Made by a program: the position numbers and the translations under genes. Source: CAZAMB01 sp964486335 (GTDB lineage: Bacteria; Planctomycetota; Phycisphaerae; UBA1845). From it: a stretch of 48,946 nt of DNA. The notes under the pieces are model-generated. The model did no database searches. It was not told where the DNA came from and worked only from the letters and a program-made list of their open reading frames with translations. Where the stretch lies: NCBI GenBank assembly GCA_964486335.1, contig CAZAMB010000023.1, positions 1-48,946 on the forward strand, written 5' to 3'. Below, piece after piece: positions 8,729 through 17,880 of the stretch; the stretch's first letter is position 1, and each line of letters opens with the position of its first letter.

Positions 8729-10105
8729 GTGGACACCAAATCGACCAGCGAGTTAATTCTCGAACAAGCCCGAACCAGCCTGCGCGAGGTGATGGCGTCG
8801 TTTCCGCTCGAACCCGCGGATCGCGAAAAATTCGCCGATCAGATTCGCGACGTCGAGACCATGATGGACAAGCTCGACCGCCGCGTCATTCACATCGCCG
8901 CATTCGGCATGGTCTCGCGAGGCAAATCGGCGCTACTCAATGCGCTGCTGGGACGCGAAGTTTTCGAAGTCGGACCGACGCACGGAACGACCCGCGATCG
9001 GCAATCGGCCTCTTGGGTGCCTCGCAAGGAGTCGGTCGGTGATACCGAGGTGCAGTCGATCGCGGCCTCTACGGTTGCCGGACCGACCATTGAACTGATC
9101 GATACGCCCGGGCTCAACGAGGTGGACGGAGAGGTCCGCGCAAAGCTGGCCGGTGAGATTGCACGGCGAGCCGATCTGCTTCTCTTCGTCGTCTCGGCTG
9201 ACTTGCTGCGACCGGAGCTTGATGCGCTGGCCGAACTTCGCGAGGCCGACAAGCCCATCATTGTCGTGTTCAACATGATTGATCTGTATCCCGACGCCGA
9301 TCGCCAGAAGATCTATGACAAGATTCGCGACGATCGGGTTCGTGAACTCGTGAAACCGGACGATGTGGTTCTCGCGGCCGCCCGTCCGCGACCGTTCCGG
9401 GTGCTGACGCGCAATGCCGACGGAACGACCGCCGAGGATTGGGAGTCTCCCGCGCCGATCATCGCTCCGCTCAAATTGAAGATCCTCGACGTGCTGGATC
9501 GAGAGGGGCACGCCCTGGCCGCGCTGAACTCCATGCTTTTTCTCGATGACGTGAATGAGCAGATCGTCACCCGGCGAATGACCCTTCGAGACGAAGCGGC
9601 AGACAAGCTCATCTGGCGTTTCACGATCGCCAAAGCGGCCGCCGTGGCGTGCAACCCCATCGCTGTCGCCGATGTGGCCGGCGGCATCGCCACCGACATC
9701 GCCATGGTGTTCGCACTAGGCAAGCTCTACGGCATTCCCATGACCCGTGTGGGCGTCGGCAAGTTGGTCGTGGAGGTCGGCAAAATGGCCGGACTGTTCA
9801 CCGCCACCGAGGTCGGCACGCACTTTCTGATCGGCGTTGCCAAGAGTTTTTTTGCGGCCACGTCGCTGCTGACGGGCGGAGCGACCGCCGCCGCCTACGC
9901 CTCCGTGGCGCCGATTCAGGCATTCGCCGCGGGATACGCTTCCCGTGTTATCGGCGAAGCCACCAAAGTCTATCTTCGAAACGGCGCCTCGTGGGGTCCG
10001 GCTGGTCCGAAAACCGTCATCCGGCACATCCTTGATTCGCTCGACCGCGAGTCAATCATGTCGCGCATCCGTGATGAACTTCGATCGCGTGTCCACACTT
10101 CTTAA
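8729..10105 (+). CDS. Era-like GTPase with C-terminal DUF697-like domain (second of tandem pair)
   Basis: A 458-aa GTPase from a GTG at 8729 preceded by GGAG. G1 is GMVSRGKS at 60-67, G2 lies around GTTRD, G3 is DTPG at 125-128, and G4 is the degenerate NMID at 182-185 in place of NKxD, which may weaken guanine selectivity. Unlike its upstream neighbour it has no N-terminal membrane helices. It shares the hydrophobic C-terminal domain (about 290-440) rich in Ala/Gly segments. The pair is probably co-transcribed and may form heteromers, as is known for some paired dynamin-like or Era-like GTPases; that is inference. Confidence 0.85.
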   Translation: MDTKSTSELILEQARTSLREVMASFPLEPADREKFADQIRDVETMMDKLDRRVIHIAAFGMVSRGKSALLNALLGREVFEVGPTHGTTRDRQSASWVPRKESVGDTEVQSIAASTVAGPTIELIDTPGLNEVDGEVRAKLAGEIARRADLLLFVVSADLLRPELDALAELREADKPIIVVFNMIDLYPDADRQKIYDKIRDDRVRELVKPDDVVLAAARPRPFRVLTRNADGTTAEDWESPAPIIAPLKLKILDVLDREGHALAALNSMLFLDDVNEQIVTRRMTLRDEAADKLIWRFTIAKAAAVACNPIAVADVAGGIATDIAMVFALGKLYGIPMTRVGVGKLVVEVGKMAGLFTATEVGTHFLIGVAKSFFAATSLLTGGATAAAYASVAPIQAFAAGYASRVIGEATKVYLRNGASWGPAGPKTVIRHILDSLDRESIMSRIRDELRSRVHTS

Positions 10106-10442
10106 GTCATGAGTCATGGTTTTCATTCGCGCCTCACAACATTCTTGGACCAACAAATCCGAGTGCAACCCCATTTGCTGATTCTCAAACCACACTGATC
10201 TCTTGCGTCTTTGTCGTCGCTTTTTCTGGACGTTTCTGCAACGCGAAGCCTAAATCAATTGCAGGTTATTGCGTTTCCAGCCGATGGACGAGGCAGATTG
10301 AGTTGGTGGTTGGGGCAAGCAACGGGTTCGAGCAGTGAGCGACGCTGGCACTGTCGAGGATTCGATCGCGTCTTTACGGTGGGCAACTGGCCAGGGCTCG
10401 ATTCCGATCAAAGCTCCTGCTTCATAACAGGGAAACTCTCGA
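10106..10442. other. Intergenic region, no gene supported
   Basis: This 337-bp gap separates the GTPase pair from the CheX-like gene. No convincing reading frame, RNA fold or strong promoter pair is visible by eye. It presumably holds the promoter of the cheX-cheY pair. Confidence 0.4.
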
Positions 10443-10928
10443 ATGGATGTCAAATACATCAACCCGTTCCTGCATTCGACTACTAATTTTTTTCAATCGA
10501 TGCTGAGCACAAAGGTGGAGTTCGGCAAGCCATCGATCACGCAGGCGGACGATTATCGTTCCGACGTATCCGGGGCAATCGGCTTTTCAGGCGAAGCCTC
10601 CGGTGCCGTTGTTCTCGCATTTCGGGAGGATGTGGCAGTCGCGATCGCCTCGAAGTTCACTAACAAAGAACTGAATGTCGACCATCCGGACTTTGCCGAC
10701 GCCATAGGGGAAATCGCCAACATGGTTGCGGGTGGCGCCAAGACGCGGATTCCCAATCTGAAGGTCGACATTGCGTTGCCCAGCGTCATTATCGGCGAAC
10801 AGCATCAGTTGGCTCAGTCCTTGGATTCCCCATGTCTATGCATTCCTTGTCAATCCAACTTAGGCGATTTTGTTGTGCACGTTGCCTTCGAATTGCATGC
10901 GGCGACTCCTGAAGGAGTGCCCGCATGA
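10443..10928 (+). CDS. CheX-like phosphatase of response regulators
   Basis: CheX dephosphorylates CheY~P in chemotaxis and related signalling. The 161-aa product begins MDVKYINPFLHST, as is usual for CheX. It has SGAIGFSGEASGAVVL (near 43-58) and the ExxN catalytic signature in AIGEIANMVAGGAK (E90, N93). AGGGA lies about 9 bases before the ATG at 10443. It overlaps the following response-regulator gene by 4 bp (ATGA), so the two are translationally coupled and very likely act on each other. No other chemotaxis gene is in the window. Confidence 0.82.
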   Translation: MDVKYINPFLHSTTNFFQSMLSTKVEFGKPSITQADDYRSDVSGAIGFSGEASGAVVLAFREDVAVAIASKFTNKELNVDHPDFADAIGEIANMVAGGAKTRIPNLKVDIALPSVIIGEQHQLAQSLDSPCLCIPCQSNLGDFVVHVAFELHAATPEGVPA

Positions 10929-11302
10929 AAGTCCTGCTGGTTGACGATTCCCGCACGATTCGCAACATTCAAAAGAACGTGTTGGCCCAATTGCGCGTAA
11001 CGAATATCATCGAGGCAGCGGATGGCATCCAGGCGCTCGCGTGTGTTGCAAAGGACAAGCCCGATTTGATACTGCTCGACCGCAACATTCCCAACATGGA
11101 CGGTTTGACTTTCCTCAAGAAACTTAGAGCGTCCGGTAATTCCACACCCGTTATCATGTGCACCACCGAGGCCGAAAAGTCTCGCGTGCTCGAAGCCATT
11201 AGAGCGGGCGCGACAAACTACATCGTCAAGCCGTTTACCGTCGACGCCCTCACCAGCAAGATCAACGAAACGATCGCCAGGGCGCTGTCGCGCAGCAAGT
11301 AA
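10925..11302 (+). CDS. CheY-like single-domain response regulator
   Basis: A 125-aa receiver domain with no output domain. The acidic pair is D7/D8 in LLVDDSR, the phospho-acceptor is D52 in LLDRNIPNMDG, the switch Thr is T80 in MCTTEA, and the conserved Lys is K102 in YIVKPF. It starts inside the stop of the CheX-like gene. The pair forms a compact phosphorelay output whose kinase is encoded elsewhere. It may set motility, pilus activity or a developmental switch. Confidence 0.92.
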   Translation: MKVLLVDDSRTIRNIQKNVLAQLRVTNIIEAADGIQALACVAKDKPDLILLDRNIPNMDGLTFLKKLRASGNSTPVIMCTTEAEKSRVLEAIRAGATNYIVKPFTVDALTSKINETIARALSRSK

Positions 11303-11501
11303 GTCTGCAGGCAGCCTCTTCTTTTATTCAACCCATCAAGCCACATTCTCACCCATCACCCCAAGCATCGATTCATGTATGGGTCTCATATGGCATGGGC
11401 CCAACACTTGGTTTCTAACGTCACGACTCGAATCGGAATCTTTTCTTGAAGCGAAACGGCGTGAATCGGCAGTGTATGATGCTTCAGCATTCCAACGTCG
11501 T

Positions 11502-11539
11502 TGGCCGGCGTGGTCATGGAAAGTAGGCCACGCCGGCCA
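11502..11539. terminator. 12-bp perfect inverted repeat between convergent genes
   Basis: TGGCCGGCGTGG at 11502-11513 pairs with CCACGCCGGCCA at 11528-11539 around a 14-nt loop. It lies between the convergent cheY-like and hsp20 genes and could stop transcription from both sides. No T tract follows on either strand, so a transcript-stabilising or intrinsic-terminator role is only inferred. Confidence 0.45.
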
Positions 11540-11583
11540 TCGACTTGAACGGGGTTTGCCTTTGGGCGCAGAGCCGAGACGCC

Positions 11584-11991
11584 TTACGTAGACTTCACGG
11601 CGATCTTGCGCGGCTTGATTCGCTCCATCTTCGGAAGATGAACCGTCAGTACGCCTTCCGAGACTTCCGCGTCGATCTTTGTGTGATCGATGCTCTCGCC
11701 GAGCTGGAACACTCGTTGAAAATCACCCACGCCGTATTCGCGCAGAACGTATTGCATCTCATCGGGCTGCCTCGGCGCGACGCGCCCGCGGATGGTCAGT
11801 TCCCCGCGCTCATACTGAATGTCGATGCTCTCCGGCGAAGCGCCGGGAACGTCCGCCACCAGCGTCAGTTCATCGGCCGTTTCTAGAATATCCACGTTCG
11901 GTGAGAAGATTGGTCCCACGCGGCTCGGCTCCACTCGCCGTACAGCGCATTCATCCCCGCGTTTCCTTTGCAATGCCGTTGCGGTTGCCAT
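11584..11991 (-). CDS. Small heat-shock protein, Hsp20/alpha-crystallin family (second of pair)
   Basis: An ATP-independent holdase chaperone, 135 aa. The alpha-crystallin domain spans about residues 33-125 (DILETADELTLVADVPG onward) with the closing GVLTVHLPK motif. A strong ribosome site (AGGAGG, about 8-9 bases) precedes the ATG at 11991. It follows another hsp20 gene by about 70 bp on the same strand, so they are probably one transcript. The end IKPRKIAVKST lacks a clear I-x-I anchor. Confidence 0.92.
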   Translation of the reverse strand: MATATALQRKRGDECAVRRVEPSRVGPIFSPNVDILETADELTLVADVPGASPESIDIQYERGELTIRGRVAPRQPDEMQYVLREYGVGDFQRVFQLGESIDHTKIDAEVSEGVLTVHLPKMERIKPRKIAVKST

Positions 11992-12061
11992 GATTCAATT
12001 CCTCCTGTCGGATACCCGACGAAATCAAACTCGGTTCTGCACACTCGACCACTGCGATTCG

Positions 12062-12502
12062 CTAGTGCGTTTTGACTTCGATGCGCCGCGGCTTGGCCGC
12101 TTGTGCCTTGGGCAGCGTGATCGTCAGCACGCCGTTCTTCAAAGCTGCCTCGACCTTGTCCGCGTCAATCGGAGTCGGCAGCGTCAGAAACCGCGTGAAT
12201 TCACCGATGCAACGCTCCCGTCGATGAAACGTGACGTCTTCCTTGCATTCACACGCGCGGCTTCCCTTGATCGAAAGCTCGTTTCCGACGACGTTGATCT
12301 GGATGTCGTCGAGTCCAACGCCTGGAATCTCCGCCTCCGCATAAACGTTTTCAGCGTCCTCCCAGACGTTGATCGGTGGAAAAGCACGCCGACCGAACAA
12401 CGATTCCCCGTTCGTCGGTTCCATTGCCTGCTCGAACAACCTGTTGATTTCATTCCGCAGGTCGCCGAACGGCCACATTGTGTTCATTCGCTGAATCATC
12501 AT
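12062..12502 (-). CDS. Small heat-shock protein, Hsp20/alpha-crystallin family (first of pair)
   Basis: A 146-aa holdase chaperone. It begins MMIQRMNTMWPFGDLRNEI, a typical Hsp20 N-terminus, followed by an alpha-crystallin domain (FPPINVWEDAENVYAEAEIPG onward) and GVLTITLPKA near the end. GGAGG lies six bases before the ATG at 12502, which rules out the longer frame to 12667. It is the promoter-proximal gene of the two-gene cluster. No CIRCE element was found upstream; a different inverted repeat lies at 12707-12731. Confidence 0.93.
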   Translation of the reverse strand: MMIQRMNTMWPFGDLRNEINRLFEQAMEPTNGESLFGRRAFPPINVWEDAENVYAEAEIPGVGLDDIQINVVGNELSIKGSRACECKEDVTFHRRERCIGEFTRFLTLPTPIDADKVEAALKNGVLTITLPKAQAAKPRRIEVKTH

Positions 12503-12706
12503 GGGACACCTCCGCAGTTTCCTTTGAACCTCAGGGCTGGCTTGCAACCCGTTCGACGTCCGCCCCAACGGCGGCCTCACGAAGGAGAACCAATCAAACG
12601 ACGTACCATACCGTTCTCCAAGCGATCCCAACTCGTAAGCTTTGAAAAAACAGATAGTTATGAACAAAACTCGGATTCTTCGGTTAAGCGGCGATGCTGT
12701 CCATCC

Positions 12707-12731
12707 GCCAAAATGAACGTGTCATTTTGGC
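12707..12731. promoter_or_regulatory. 10-bp perfect inverted repeat upstream of the hsp20 pair
   Basis: GCCAAAATGA (12707-12716) and TCATTTTGGC (12722-12731) are exact inverse complements around a 5-nt loop. It sits 40 bp past the stop of the DUF4914-like gene and about 205 bp before the first hsp20 start, all on the minus strand. It could be a terminator or a repressor site. The even AT-rich symmetry and lack of a T tract favour neither clearly. Confidence 0.4.
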
Positions 12732-12770
12732 ACCGGCGATTGCAGGGAGGTCTTTCCGGACTTTGGTTGA

Positions 12771-14684
12771 CTAATCGATGGGAAGAAGGTCGGCGTACTC
12801 GTCCACCCCGACGCTTCGCAGACAGCATTCAATGATCTGTCGCCCAAGGGGATCAAGGTCAGATTCATCAAGGTAGGGGGATAGCTCGCGATGGAAGAAA
12901 TCCACGAGCATGGCTGCACCCTGGTCGTATCCGGCGGTACCGACTTCCGGTTGCAGTTCGACATGGAGAAACCACGGGGGTATCTGTACACCCTCTACAA
13001 GCATCGAAGCAAGCGTCCGCCCGAGTAAAGGGCATCGCGCCGGCATCAGATGTTCGGGACGAAACCGCGCGCCGCCGCGGCGCGCGAGGTATTCACGAGC
13101 CACCCATTCGGGCATGAATCCGACGCTCCAGCAACCAAGATGCTGATTGGGAATGAGCACATACCGCGTTTTCGGCGTGGAGCGAATCTGCTGTAGCAAC
13201 AGATTCGCCTGATGCACGCGCCGTCCGGTGGCAAACGGCCAAAACGACCCGACGCCCTCGCTCTCAAGTCCCTCCGATCGAGTGATGCTTGGATTCGCGT
13301 GCCCGCGCGGAGCCACCAGCCTCCAGAGCCAGGCCAAAGCCGGCGGCAATACATGAAGCAGGCCAACGATGCCGTACGTGGGTTTGACGCTCGTGCAAGG
13401 TGGAGTCCGGATTCCGAAACTCCGAATGTCCACTTCGACAGGGTGATCCACGATTCCCGGCACGGCGCGCCGGGGCAGGATGACCCGCGGGTTGGCGCAG
13501 GGTTGACCGGGAGCGTCCTCGATGTGCTCCCAAATGAGGCACGTAGCACGTTCCACGGCGTGAATATTGAGGAAAATAAGCCCTTCCTTTGGATGAACGC
13601 ATAGTTGTTCTAGATGCGGGTCGATACCGTAACGATTGATATGATTGACCCGAAGGAACCAGCCTTCCTCGGCATCAGTGACCACCAGACGGCCGCCGTC
13701 ATTCTGAATGCTTGGGTGGCAGGATGTCATATCGTCGGTGACCGGCCGGAGTTCACAGCCGCGGGGCAGAGTGAGGTAGACGCCTTCTTGCGTGTTCAGA
13801 TTGCGGCCCAACAGAAGTCGCCCGTCCGCTTCGCGATGGGCATACTCAAGCATTTCACTCTTTCCACCGCCGCTTGCGCCCTCGTGCATGATCGTCGTGA
13901 CGTTGTCGTACGGCGTCACGACCTGCACGGTGGAGGCGTGCGCGGTGACCCACCCTTCTTCGGCGCCGAGCGCCAACAATACGCCGTACACTCCCTTTTT
14001 TGCGCTCGGGCCGGGATAGAGGTTTAATGCGAAAACTTCGTGCATACCCGGAAGTCGGTTGTGAATGACGAGCTGCTTGCCGTCGCAATGTGTGTGACGG
14101 AACGGAGGCGCAACATAGATGACTGCCCGCGGCGAGAAACCAATCCGCAATTCTTCCGGGGCAATCATTCCCTGCAAGTCGCCGAGTGCCGCCGCAAAAA
14201 AAGCCGCATTGGCGGGGACCACGAGCAACGCCTCGTATCCGGTTTCACTTCGCCCGGCCAGGAACGGAAGAACGAGGACGTCTTCTTTCGCGAGCCATTG
14301 CAAGATTTCATCGCGCCAGCCCGAGAACGAATGGCCGAAACGCTTGGCGAAGTGCGTCTTGTCCGAAGGCGCATCGTCGGCGATCACCATGCAGTCCGGA
14401 TCGCGACGCCGCATATACGGCTCAATCATATTGACGGCGACGCCGTTGCGGCATCGAAACACCACGGCCTCGACGACGCGCCCGCGGGACGGAATGTCGT
14501 ACGCAACCTCGAAGCGATCACGACCGCCGCCCACCGAAAGTTCGATGAGGTCTTCGCGACTCCGCGGTAAAATGACGTTTCGATTTTTCCGCGCTGCCCA
14601 AAGGTCTGCAAAACCGGGCCCCGACTCAATCCGGCCCAGAATTTTGCTATCATTTCTGTTCGAAATTGGTGCAGTCTGAGTCAT
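12771..14684 (-). CDS. DUF4914-like protein with PEPCK-type P-loop
   Basis: A 637-aa product from the ATG at 14684. It has a kinase-1a-like P-loop, MHEGASGGGKSEM (GASGGGKS at 269-276), comparable to the G-x-S-G-x-GK loop of ATP phosphoenolpyruvate carboxykinases. Further on, VVTDAEEGWFLRVNHI resembles the kinase-2 / metal-binding DDEHGW region. From memory this layout fits the DUF4914 family, which is PEPCK-related and of unknown substrate. The family name is tentative; the P-loop is directly visible. No membrane or signal segments are seen. It is divergent from endonuclease V. Confidence 0.6.
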   Translation of the reverse strand: MTQTAPISNRNDSKILGRIESGPGFADLWAARKNRNVILPRSREDLIELSVGGGRDRFEVAYDIPSRGRVVEAVVFRCRNGVAVNMIEPYMRRRDPDCMVIADDAPSDKTHFAKRFGHSFSGWRDEILQWLAKEDVLVLPFLAGRSETGYEALLVVPANAAFFAAALGDLQGMIAPEELRIGFSPRAVIYVAPPFRHTHCDGKQLVIHNRLPGMHEVFALNLYPGPSAKKGVYGVLLALGAEEGWVTAHASTVQVVTPYDNVTTIMHEGASGGGKSEMLEYAHREADGRLLLGRNLNTQEGVYLTLPRGCELRPVTDDMTSCHPSIQNDGGRLVVTDAEEGWFLRVNHINRYGIDPHLEQLCVHPKEGLIFLNIHAVERATCLIWEHIEDAPGQPCANPRVILPRRAVPGIVDHPVEVDIRSFGIRTPPCTSVKPTYGIVGLLHVLPPALAWLWRLVAPRGHANPSITRSEGLESEGVGSFWPFATGRRVHQANLLLQQIRSTPKTRYVLIPNQHLGCWSVGFMPEWVAREYLARRGGARFRPEHLMPARCPLLGRTLASMLVEGVQIPPWFLHVELQPEVGTAGYDQGAAMLVDFFHRELSPYLDESDLDPLGRQIIECCLRSVGVDEYADLLPID

Positions 14685-14840
14685 GGTCCCTATCCTAACG
14701 CGATCCGTCCGTTGAAGCACGCCGGTTGGTTGCATCGGCGGACGAAGGTCGATGCGCCCGATGAAGATAGCCGTCGACAAAGCAAACGGCGTTCGGAACA
14801 AAACTGATCTTCGAGCCGCACCCCACAGTCCGAGTCTATC

Positions 14841-15593
14841 ATGATGGTCGACCGCAAAGTCAAATCAACTCGTGAGGTTGTACGCGGTATGATCCCGACA
14901 ATGAAGACACCGGCGCCAGTTCATCGATGGAGCGTATCGCCGAAGCAAGCGGTGGCCATTCAAAGGACAATGGCGGACCAGGTGATCCGCAGGGGCCGAT
15001 TGCGCCGCCCGCGATTGGCGGCCGGAGCGGATTGTGCATTTTCAAGAGATGGCGCCGAAGCCGTCGCGGCCATCGTCGTTTGGAACGTGGCTGAGAGAAC
15101 CGTCGTTGAAGAAGTCGTCGCGCGACGCCGGGTCGCCTTTCCGTACGTTCCGGGATTGCTCTCTTTCCGTGAAGCGCCGGTCATCCTCGATGCGGTTCGG
15201 AAACTGCGCTGTGAACCCGATGTGTTTCTCTTTGACGGACACGGCTTCGCGCATCCACGCCGCTTCGGACTCGCGTGTCACGTCGGACTCCTGCTCGACC
15301 GACCGAGCCTCGGATGCGCGAAGAGCATCCTGGTCGGCGTACCGGGAACGGTCGGCTCTTGCCGCGGTTCCACGGCGCCGCTGACTCATCAGGGTGAACG
15401 CATCGGGACGGTTGTGCGGACGCGTGACGGCGTTCGGCCGGTGTACGTCAGCGTCGGTCATCGTCTGTCGCTCACCGAATGCGTTCGAATCGTGCTCGCC
15501 TGCGGCGATCGTTTTCGCCTCCCGGAACCGACTCGACTCGCGGATCGAATGGTCGCCCGCGCGCGTATAGACCGCTCCATGTTGTCCGCGTAG
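14841..15593 (+). CDS. nfi: Endonuclease V (deoxyinosine 3'-endonuclease)
   Basis: Cleaves the second phosphodiester 3' to deoxyinosine in DNA. The protein has the family blocks AGADCAFSRD (metal-binding Asp), FPYVPGLLSFRE (wedge and catalytic Glu), FLFDGHGFAHPRRFGLACH, and GCAKSILVG, which suggests an active enzyme. The 250-aa frame is slightly longer than usual. Starts at 14844, 14889 (MIPTMKTP) or 14901 are also possible, and none has a strong ribosome site. It is divergent from the DUF4914-like gene. Confidence 0.92.
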   Translation: MMVDRKVKSTREVVRGMIPTMKTPAPVHRWSVSPKQAVAIQRTMADQVIRRGRLRRPRLAAGADCAFSRDGAEAVAAIVVWNVAERTVVEEVVARRRVAFPYVPGLLSFREAPVILDAVRKLRCEPDVFLFDGHGFAHPRRFGLACHVGLLLDRPSLGCAKSILVGVPGTVGSCRGSTAPLTHQGERIGTVVRTRDGVRPVYVSVGHRLSLTECVRIVLACGDRFRLPEPTRLADRMVARARIDRSMLSA

Positions 15594-15773
15594 TGATCGG
15601 GAGCGGTCGTCACCGCTCGCGCGAACTGAAGCTCGCGGCCCGTCATCAAGAAATTCGTCATGCCTGCTTTCCTCGCGCGGCATTCGTCATGAAATCGGTC
15701 CTTTTGCGTTCCCATCGGCAGTCGATATGCTTCCTGCCTGAAGTTCGGGTTAAGACGAGGATTGGAGATCGGT

Positions 15774-17723
15774 ATGAAGCGTTTTTCGAAATACACGGTA
15801 GTATTTATCTGCGCCGCATTCTTGGGATGTGAGAGAGGCGGTGTGCCGGGCGGGGGCGGCGGCGGTGGAGGGGGCGGAGGCGGCAGCCAGGGACTTCCCG
15901 ACTTGGAACTTGCCAACGTTGCAACGGAAACCACGACCGCACGAAAGTCGACGATTTCTGAGGACGGCGGGTCGCTATCCGTAACGGACGGCAACGGGGT
16001 CGTCTACACGCTGACTCTTCCCGAATTCGCCTTGCGCGAAGAAACCGAAATCAGCATGTATCCGGTCAATGGCGTTTCGACGCTTCCAGCCGGAGCTCAG
16101 GTGGCCGGCGGCGTACACTTCGAACCAGATGGCCTGGAGTTGCAACTTGCGGCCACGCTAACGATGGAGTTCCCGGCAAGCACGGACCTTGCCTCGCTCT
16201 ACGCGGTCACCTACAAAGCCGACGGTGCCGACCCCGCCCTGAACATCTCGCTCAAAGACGAGCGGACGCTGACGATGCAGATTCAACATTTCAGCGGCGG
16301 AATCGCGGTGAGCGGAGAGGATGCCTTGCAGGCACTGGGAAGCGACGCGAGCGGGACCGCCGCCGCCTATATCGATCGGATCGCTCGGGCTAGTCAGGGC
16401 TTTGCCGCCGACGATCCCGCGCTGACCGCGGCCGTGCTGCCGATTTACGTCGAATGGTACGAGGATCACGTTCGACCGCTGGTGAACGCCTCCGGCGTTA
16501 CGGCCTTCGTCAGCCAGGGGCGCGCAGAGTATGAAGCGTGGCGAAGCGTGGCGGCAATGACGGGTATTCTGCCGCAGTTGCAACCACAGGTCGATGATTC
16601 GATTCCGGTGCTGGCCGCGTTCCTGAATCGCTGGTATACGTTCTTCAACGATGCCTGCACTAGCGATCCTGGCGGGCCCTTGAACTCCCAAGGGCACACC
16701 AGTCCGGTGGAAAACGCCGCGATAGCGCTCGAGGCCGGCGCACTGGCACGACAATGGGGAGTGCCTTTACAGTCCAACAACCTTCACGACGAGTTTCTCC
16801 TAGATAACCTCTGCGTGAAGGTCGTCATTGACACCCTGCTTCCGGACGGACTCGACCGCGCGGGCGACAACGGCATTTTGACCGTCGGCGCCCATTTCAC
16901 CATCGCGGGCGGGACGGCGCGCACTGATCTTCCAATCCGCATTCAACTCACGCGCGGAAGTTCCGCCTTCGGTAACCCTTCGTCGGGACGGCAGGATTCT
17001 GCGGGTTTCTTCGAATCGCAGATCACCTGGCCCGAAGGAGTCGATCCGCTGACCATCGACGTTCTGGCGAAGCTCGATCGCAGCGGGTTGCGCAAGATCG
17101 CCCGCTTCGACCGCGTGACCATCGGCTGCACGCCGCCGGAGGTCATCTCAATCAGGCCGGAATCGGGCGGGCGCTTCCAGACAGGAATATTCAGACCCGA
17201 AATCTCGGGCGAACCAACCTCTTACGAATGGGACTTCGGCGGCGGCGCGACGCCTAACACAAGTACGGAGAGTGATCCTTTCGTTACGTTCGGTGAAGTG
17301 GGCAACTTCACCGGTTCATTGACACTGACCAATGACTGTTCCTCGAGCACGGTGCACTTTTTTGAGTATGAGGTCATCGCACTTGGAATGAACGCGTACG
17401 AATACGTCGGCACGCTGACGGAACAGGTACCGAGTCTTGGAATTGACTGCGAGGGTCCGGGCCGGGCACGTTTTGCGTACGTCACGACATCGGGGCCTCC
17501 GGAGTTTCAGATTCAATATGAGTTTTTCGACTGTTTTCAACGGGAAGGTGGAGTGACAGGAACGACTCTGCTGTTCCCCTTCAATGAGGTGACGATCACG
17601 GAATCCAGCTTTGAAACCAGCGACGGCTTTGGGTCGGGGAGTTTCGACGGCACGACCTTGACCTTCGCCTACTCGTCCAGTTCTCGAACCGTGACATTTG
17701 AGGGGGTCATCGACGTTCCGTAG
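15774..17723 (+). CDS. Lipoprotein with poly-Gly linker and PKD-like domain
   Basis: A 649-aa predicted lipoprotein. The signal peptide MKRFSKYTVVFICAAFLGC ends in a lipobox-like FLGC, followed closely by a 12-Gly run typical of a flexible tether. Residues from about 60 to 190 look like a beta-sheet domain with ZU5-like features (SVTDGNGVVYTLTLPEFAL). Near the end, TSYEWDFGGG...VTFGEVGNFTGSLTLTN is a PKD-like fold. GGAG lies six bases before the ATG at 15774. Probably cell-surface attached; function unknown. Confidence 0.78.
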   Translation: MKRFSKYTVVFICAAFLGCERGGVPGGGGGGGGGGGGSQGLPDLELANVATETTTARKSTISEDGGSLSVTDGNGVVYTLTLPEFALREETEISMYPVNGVSTLPAGAQVAGGVHFEPDGLELQLAATLTMEFPASTDLASLYAVTYKADGADPALNISLKDERTLTMQIQHFSGGIAVSGEDALQALGSDASGTAAAYIDRIARASQGFAADDPALTAAVLPIYVEWYEDHVRPLVNASGVTAFVSQGRAEYEAWRSVAAMTGILPQLQPQVDDSIPVLAAFLNRWYTFFNDACTSDPGGPLNSQGHTSPVENAAIALEAGALARQWGVPLQSNNLHDEFLLDNLCVKVVIDTLLPDGLDRAGDNGILTVGAHFTIAGGTARTDLPIRIQLTRGSSAFGNPSSGRQDSAGFFESQITWPEGVDPLTIDVLAKLDRSGLRKIARFDRVTIGCTPPEVISIRPESGGRFQTGIFRPEISGEPTSYEWDFGGGATPNTSTESDPFVTFGEVGNFTGSLTLTNDCSSSTVHFFEYEVIALGMNAYEYVGTLTEQVPSLGIDCEGPGRARFAYVTTSGPPEFQIQYEFFDCFQREGGVTGTTLLFPFNEVTITESSFETSDGFGSGSFDGTTLTFAYSSSSRTVTFEGVIDVP

Positions 17724-17833
17724 CGGCGGATTAGTTTCGAACGACGAGCAAGTACGCTCCCAGACAGATCAATTGAGTGACCGGTGTCAGGTTGGGCATC
17801 GATGAAGGCAGAAGCGATCCAGTCGCAACGAGC

Positions 17834-17851
17834 CGCGGACTTTCGTCCGCG
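17834..17851. terminator. Hairpin between convergent lipoprotein and glycosyltransferase genes
   Basis: CGCGGAC (17834-17840), loop TTTC, GTCCGCG (17845-17851). A short T run appears about 20 bases later on the plus strand. A compact 7-bp GC stem between convergent genes is a reasonable terminator candidate. Confidence 0.5.
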
Positions 17852-17880
17852 CGGATTTGCAGCTGCCTTTTTGAGCTTCC

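Noticed and set aside
12503..12770. CIRCE heat-shock operator upstream of hsp20
   Set aside because: The TTAGCACTC-N9-GAGTGCTAA sequence is not present.
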